In this document: positions 60,772 to 64,000 of the stretch, piece after piece
Layout of the letters: the number at the start of each line of letters is the position of its first letter
Numbering within the stretch: position 1 is the stretch's first letter
Assembly: GCA_024195265.1 (NCBI GenBank)
Contig: JAJLRJ010000009.1
Location: forward strand, 5,799,682-5,863,681
DNA: 64,000 bases
Source: Dendrophyllia cribrosa
Lineage: Eukaryota > Cnidaria > Anthozoa > Scleractinia > Dendrophylliidae
Reading direction: 5' to 3'
Position numbers and translations under genes: made by a program
The notes under the pieces: generated by a model
The model's database searches: none
Seen by the model: the letters and a program-made list of their open reading frames with translations, nothing else
What the model was told of the DNA's origin: nothing

Positions 60772-60963
60772 GGCGTTTTAAACGGTGGTGGACAAAACAC
60801 TGACTCCCAGTCCATGGACTACCCCGATGGACTACCTAACCCTAACCCTACACCTAAAAATACTAGTACTAGTACTTATAAGTACTAGTATTAGGGGTAG
60901 GGTTAAGGTTAGGGTAGTCCATGGACTGGGTGTCAGTGTTTTGTCCACCACCGTTCAAAACGC
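60772..60963. repeat. palindrome with telomere-like repeats
   Basis: Arms of about 90 bp from GCGTTTTAAACGGTGGTGG inwards through AGTCCATGGACTACC to CCTAACCCTAACCCT on the left and AGGGTTAAGGTTAGGG on the right; the centre is TACTAGTACTTATAAGTACT. The inner blocks resemble the animal telomere repeat TTAGGG, pointing outwards on the plus strand at right. Confidence 0.85.
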
Positions 60964-61198
60964 ATGTGTATGTCATGTTCAGGAAGGAAAAAATTCTTGA
61001 AGTGAAGTGTCAACTACATAATTAAAAAATAGCACCAACATCCAGCTTCTCGTTTTCACATTGAAATAGTCTGCACCTTTCTCGATTTTTTTTTATAAGG
61101 ATTCTGTTTACTTATTTAAAAATGTTTGGTGTGTAGCCAGGCATGTTAAAAATAAAAAGATATTAAAAAGTTGACACTGGCTAAAAATGTTGTTTTTG

Positions 61199-61230
61199 GA
61201 CGTTTCGGCAACTACTGTTGCCTTCTTCAG
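61199..61230 (-). ncRNA. hammerhead ribozyme-like core in the Penelope-like tail (left arm)
   Basis: Mirror copy of 62,089-62,120: CTGAAGA, 6-bp helix II (GGCAAC/GTTGCC), GAAA, C, GTC on the minus strand. Confidence 0.45.
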
Positions 61231-61355
61231 CAAGAGATAAAAATGCAAATGTCTAACGGCGTCCTGATGGTATAAGATACATGCAAATATTAAATCGCAC
61301 CTCGAAAGAATATTTTGAGGTGAAACAAAAGTCTCTAGAGCATTCTTAATTATTT

Positions 61356-61748
61356 CTACAAATTCTTAATGTTATTATAAACATTTGGAAGCGCTATGTG
61401 TTCGTTTATAGCGTTCGTGTTACGCACGGAATGCCAAGCTTCAAGAATTAGTCTTTGTCGCCATGCCGATGATCTGTCAACAATTTCGACACTCGTCAAA
61501 TCTATTTGGTGGCTGTGGAGCATGTGGTGTTTGGCCAACAAAGAGTTTTTATCCAATGTTGCTATAGCCTTTGCGTGCTCTTTCACGCGTGATTTTAGCG
61601 CGCGCGATGTCTGACCAATGTAAACACAATCACAATCTTTACATTTGATCTTATACACGATTCCTCTGGTGGTGATGTAAAGATTGTGATTGTGTTTACA
61701 TTGGTCAGACATCGCGCGCGCTAAAATCACGCGTGAAAGAGCACGCAA
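61356..61748 (-). pseudogene. GIY-YIG endonuclease domain fragment of a Penelope-like element
   Basis: Minus-strand frame of 130 codons. The part from the spacer leftwards is a GIY-YIG fold start: GIVYKIKCKDCDCVYIGQTS (GIY-like GIVY, then VYIG), followed by RVKEHAK, LLAKHHMLHSHQID and EAWHSVRNTNAINEH, ending before a stop. The first about 25 residues are antisense of the opposite arm and are not genuine. The reverse-transcriptase part of the element is absent. The mirror frame at about 61,675-61,963 (+) keeps VYIGQTSR but lacks the GIVY strand. Confidence 0.75.
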
Positions 61749-61963
61749 AGGCTATAGCAACATTGGATAAAAACTCTTTGTTGGCCAAACACCACATGCT
61801 CCACAGCCACCAAATAGATTTGACGAGTGTCGAAATTGTTGACAGATCATCGGCATGGCGACAAAGACTAATTCTTGAAGCTTGGCATTCCGTGCGTAAC
61901 ACGAACGCTATAAACGAACACATAGCGCTTCCAAATGTTTATAATAACATTAAGAATTTGTAG
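61675..61963 (+). pseudogene. inverted copy of the GIY-YIG fragment
   Basis: Plus-strand mirror of the minus-strand domain. It starts inside CKDCDCVYIGQTSR and ends at the same stop codon. No start codon, no GIVY strand. Confidence 0.75.
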
Positions 61964-62088
61964 AAATAATTAAGAATGCTCTAGAGACTTTTGTTTCACC
62001 TCAAAATATTCTTTCGAGGTGCGATTTAATATTTGCATGTATCTTATACCATCAGGACGCCGTTAGACATTTGCATTTTTATCTCTTG

Positions 62089-62120
62089 CTGAAGAAGGCA
62101 ACAGTAGTTGCCGAAACGTC
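62089..62120 (+). ncRNA. hammerhead ribozyme-like core in the Penelope-like tail (right arm)
   Basis: CTGAAGA (62,089-62,095; fits CUGANGA), a perfect 6-bp helix II GGCAAC-AGTA-GTTGCC, GAAA (62,113-62,116), then C and GTC (62,118-62,120). Helix I is weak (TTG/CAA next to the core). Penelope-like elements are known to carry minimal hammerheads with reduced helix III. Sense with the element, in its 3' UTR. Confidence 0.5.
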
Positions 62121-62167
62121 CAAAAACAACATTTTTAGCCAGTGTCAACTTTTTAATATCTTTTTAT

Positions 62168-63460
62168 GTTTACTTATTTATTTTATTTATTTACGATATA
62201 AGTCCAAATTCAATACTGAATATAAAAGACTGCGCTAAAATGTTCAAATATTATAATAAAATTATACGTGACTCTTACATTCTAGTACGAACTTGAACGA
62301 AACAGTGATTCTCAAAGATTTATACACAGACATAAACGTGTAAATAGAAATTATAAGTTTCTAACTAAAATACATAACATAAAGATAATCTTGGTAGCGA
62401 ACTCGATAAACTAGGGACAAACTGGACTGGAGGCGAAACCTCGTGCCCTCGAGACAACAACTCCCTCCCCCCCCCCCCCCCCCCCCCCAATGATCTCATC
62501 CCTTCTCTGTTGGCTCCCATCTTTACGCTATTGTTATTGCCCTGCGTTTATAGAGCGGTTTTCACTTGAGTGTCGTAAAACCAAAGTAATTAGGTCACAA
62601 CTCGCGACTCGCCAGCCTTGCGTTCAATCTTTATTAATGGAAGGGAAAAATTCGAAAATTAAAACTCGCCAAAACGGCCTCGAAATCGCTCCAGGTCCTC
62701 CAGGAGCAAACTAGCAAACAAACAGCAGTTTATAAAAAAAGTAAAGTAAAGTTTATTTCGCCCATCACAATACATATAGTCACTAGTTACAATTCATAGT
62801 TATATACGAAGGCAGGAGATCTTAGCAAGCCCTGTTGGGCTTTTCAAAGACGATCCCCAGTCATTAACAATTCTTCTGATTACAATTCAAGTGATGGCTA
62901 ATTTAAACACCTATACAAGGTAAGTCATAAGGTAAGTCATCAGGTAAGTCATCTTTTACAAAATACAGCTCTTGGAACATTACATATTTTGTGTATTCTC
63001 ATTCAATTAAATCAAATCGATTTCAACGGCTGGCACTGACAGAGAGCATGGACTCGAAACGTACTTTTTTCGCGCGTGCGCGCGTGAATATCACTCTTGT
63101 TGTTTTGTATTCTTTTATTCTATAAAACAACAATTTCAGTCAATGTAAGGCGTGGATATTTTTGACCCCATCATTTTTTCTCGAGAAAAACTCATCGTTC
63201 TTTGGAAAAAAATTCGCCCATTTTTTTTCTACAAAAATCGTTGGCATTTATGTGTAAGATATCGTTTCATGCGTTGAGAAAGAACTTTGGAGAAATCATT
63301 TTTTAAATTGCACCATAAAAAACAGGAACTTATTACAAAAGCTCCTGAAAAAAAACTGAATGGCGATAAAAAATATTCGATTCTTGACAAAAAGTAACCC
63401 CTCCCTCCCCACCCTACAATGATTTTGCACCACTGCTTGACATCCCATAATAAGTTTTGC
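62168..63460. other. intergenic upstream of RPS2, no gene seen
   Basis: Contains a poly(C) run (62,468-62,488), three tandem AAGGTAAGTCAT units near 62,917-62,951, and CGCGCGTGCGCGCG near 63,073. No exon was recognised. Confidence 0.5.
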
Positions 63461-63468
63461 TATAAAAG
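63461..63468 (+). promoter_or_regulatory. RPS2: TATA box of RPS2
   Basis: TATAAAAG, 25-30 bp upstream of the CTCTTCCTTCTC pyrimidine tract, which is the expected start of a TOP mRNA. Confidence 0.75.
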
Positions 63469-63484
63469 CTTCGAGAGCCCTTCG

Positions 63485-63515
63485 CTCTTCCTTCTCAGTC
63501 GAACAAAGACATCAC
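63485..63515 (+). other. RPS2: RPS2 5' leader exon with TOP motif
   Basis: CTCTTCCTTCTC (63,485-63,496) is a terminal oligopyrimidine tract typical of ribosomal protein mRNAs, which ties translation to growth signals. The leader exon ends at a consensus donor (CAC|GTAAGTA, GT at 63,516). The intron runs to 63,871 (acceptor TTTCTGCAG). The exact start nucleotide within the tract is unknown. Confidence 0.7.
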
Positions 63516-63874
63516 GTAAGTAGCTGGAAATTTGAAGATACAATCTTGAGCCATCCGCAGTCCTCTTTTCCGTCTCGAAGAGTTTTACGACTCTCTGAGA
63601 AACTTTGATTATTTCTTAGTGGTTTTGAGTAGTTTTTGTGCCTCTGCAGCGGTTTTACAACAAATTTTAGGACAACAGTAGCGTGCAGTAAATATGAAGG
63701 ATGCACGAGGAAATTACGAAACTAAAACGTGTATTTATCGACAGTTTCTCGTTGGGGGAATAACTAAACGAGAGCTAAAAGTCATGGCACTTATAAAAAC
63801 CTTCGTTTCATTGTAAAAAATCTATTATTAAACCACGAAGTTAACTGAAGACATCGTAAATGTTTCTGCAGCAA

Positions 63875-64000
63875 ATGGCGGATTCGGAACCAGCCGGTGG
63901 TGGACGCGGAGGTTTTCGTGGTGGATTCGGTGGCCGAGGCCGTGGACGAGGCCGAGGTCGGGGCCGAGGACGCGGTCGTGGAAGAGGTAAAGCTGAGGAC
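63875..64000 (+). CDS. RPS2: 40S ribosomal protein S2 (uS5), 5' part
   Basis: The ATG at 63,875 lies three bases after the splice acceptor of the leader intron. The 42 visible codons read MADSEPAGGGRGGFRGGFGG followed by an Arg-Gly repeat and GKAED, which is the RPS2 N-terminus; the family conserves GKAEDKEW right after the RGG region. The protein is a core small-subunit component near the mRNA entry channel; the RGG tail is a known substrate of arginine methylation in animals. The CDS continues beyond the window edge. No snoRNA was recognised in the first intron. Confidence 0.9.
   Translation, partial: MADSEPAGGGRGGFRGGFGGRGRGRGRGRGRGRGRGRGKAED

Larger units (their letters stand above)
61152..62167. 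mobile_element. near-perfect 1-kb palindrome of Penelope-like 3' ends
   Basis: Arms 61,152-61,644 and 61,675-62,167 (493 bp each) are mirror images with a constant coordinate sum of 123,319 and no indels seen; the spacer is 30 bp. Each arm runs outward from a GIY-YIG coding part through a stop codon and about 205 bp of 3' UTR. Penelope-like elements carry a C-terminal GIY-YIG endonuclease and often occur with inverted partial copies, so this is read as two 5'-truncated, head-to-head copies or a foldback of one. Confidence 0.85.

Noticed and set aside
62480..62714. 74-codon plus-strand frame near the RPS2 upstream region
   Set aside because: Short, starts just after a poly(C) run, no family resemblance and no splice context.
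63516..63871. snoRNA in the first RPS2 intron
   Set aside because: Ribosomal protein introns often host snoRNAs, but no convincing C/D boxes or H/ACA hairpins with box motifs were seen.

Overview
The window is animal nuclear DNA: AT-rich, intron-rich and crowded with transposon remnants. Spliced genes resemble metazoan SEC14L1, DPH7, GET4, RPS2 and SLC26 transporters. The repeats (tRNA-derived SINEs, many TTAA-flanked MITEs, BEL/Pao and Penelope-like elements) fit an anthozoan cnidarian, probably a stony coral. That taxon is an inference from gene and repeat style, not from a marker gene.

Layout. 1-3.2 kb (+) is a decayed BEL/Pao polymerase broken up by a SINE, a DNA transposon and a MITE. 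4.0-8.7 kb (-) holds two near-duplicate N-terminal exons of SLC26 anion transporters; no downstream exons were found. 9.27-35.8 kb (+) is a complete 18-exon SEC14L1-like gene (PRELI + CRAL-TRIO + GOLD, 692 codons). Its introns carry at least a dozen elements, including a very young antisense BEL/Pao LTR retrotransposon (26,892-34,152) with a perfect 5-bp target duplication. 36-42.6 kb is intergenic and MITE-rich. 42.6-48.45 kb (-) is DPH7 (9 exons), divergently paired, with 98 bp between start codons, with GET4 at 48.55-58.06 kb (+, 9 exons). 58.1-63.4 kb is intergenic with several large palindromes, notably a 1-kb near-perfect inverted repeat of a Penelope-like 3' end carrying a GIY-YIG domain and hammerhead-like cores. 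63.46 kb to the end (+) is the TATA/TOP promoter, leader exon and first coding residues of RPS2.

The host genes are housekeeping genes with no shared pathway: lipid transfer/trafficking (SEC14L1), diphthamide maturation (DPH7), tail-anchored protein targeting (GET4), ribosome (RPS2) and anion transport (SLC26). No new multi-gene system was found. The most interesting signals are in the repeats: hammerhead-ribozyme-like motifs at two loci, a long near-perfect palindrome, a young but multiply broken BEL element, and MITE families whose target duplications agree between copies. Exon borders were placed by hand from splice consensus, phase continuity and family similarity recalled from known proteins; no alignment was run.
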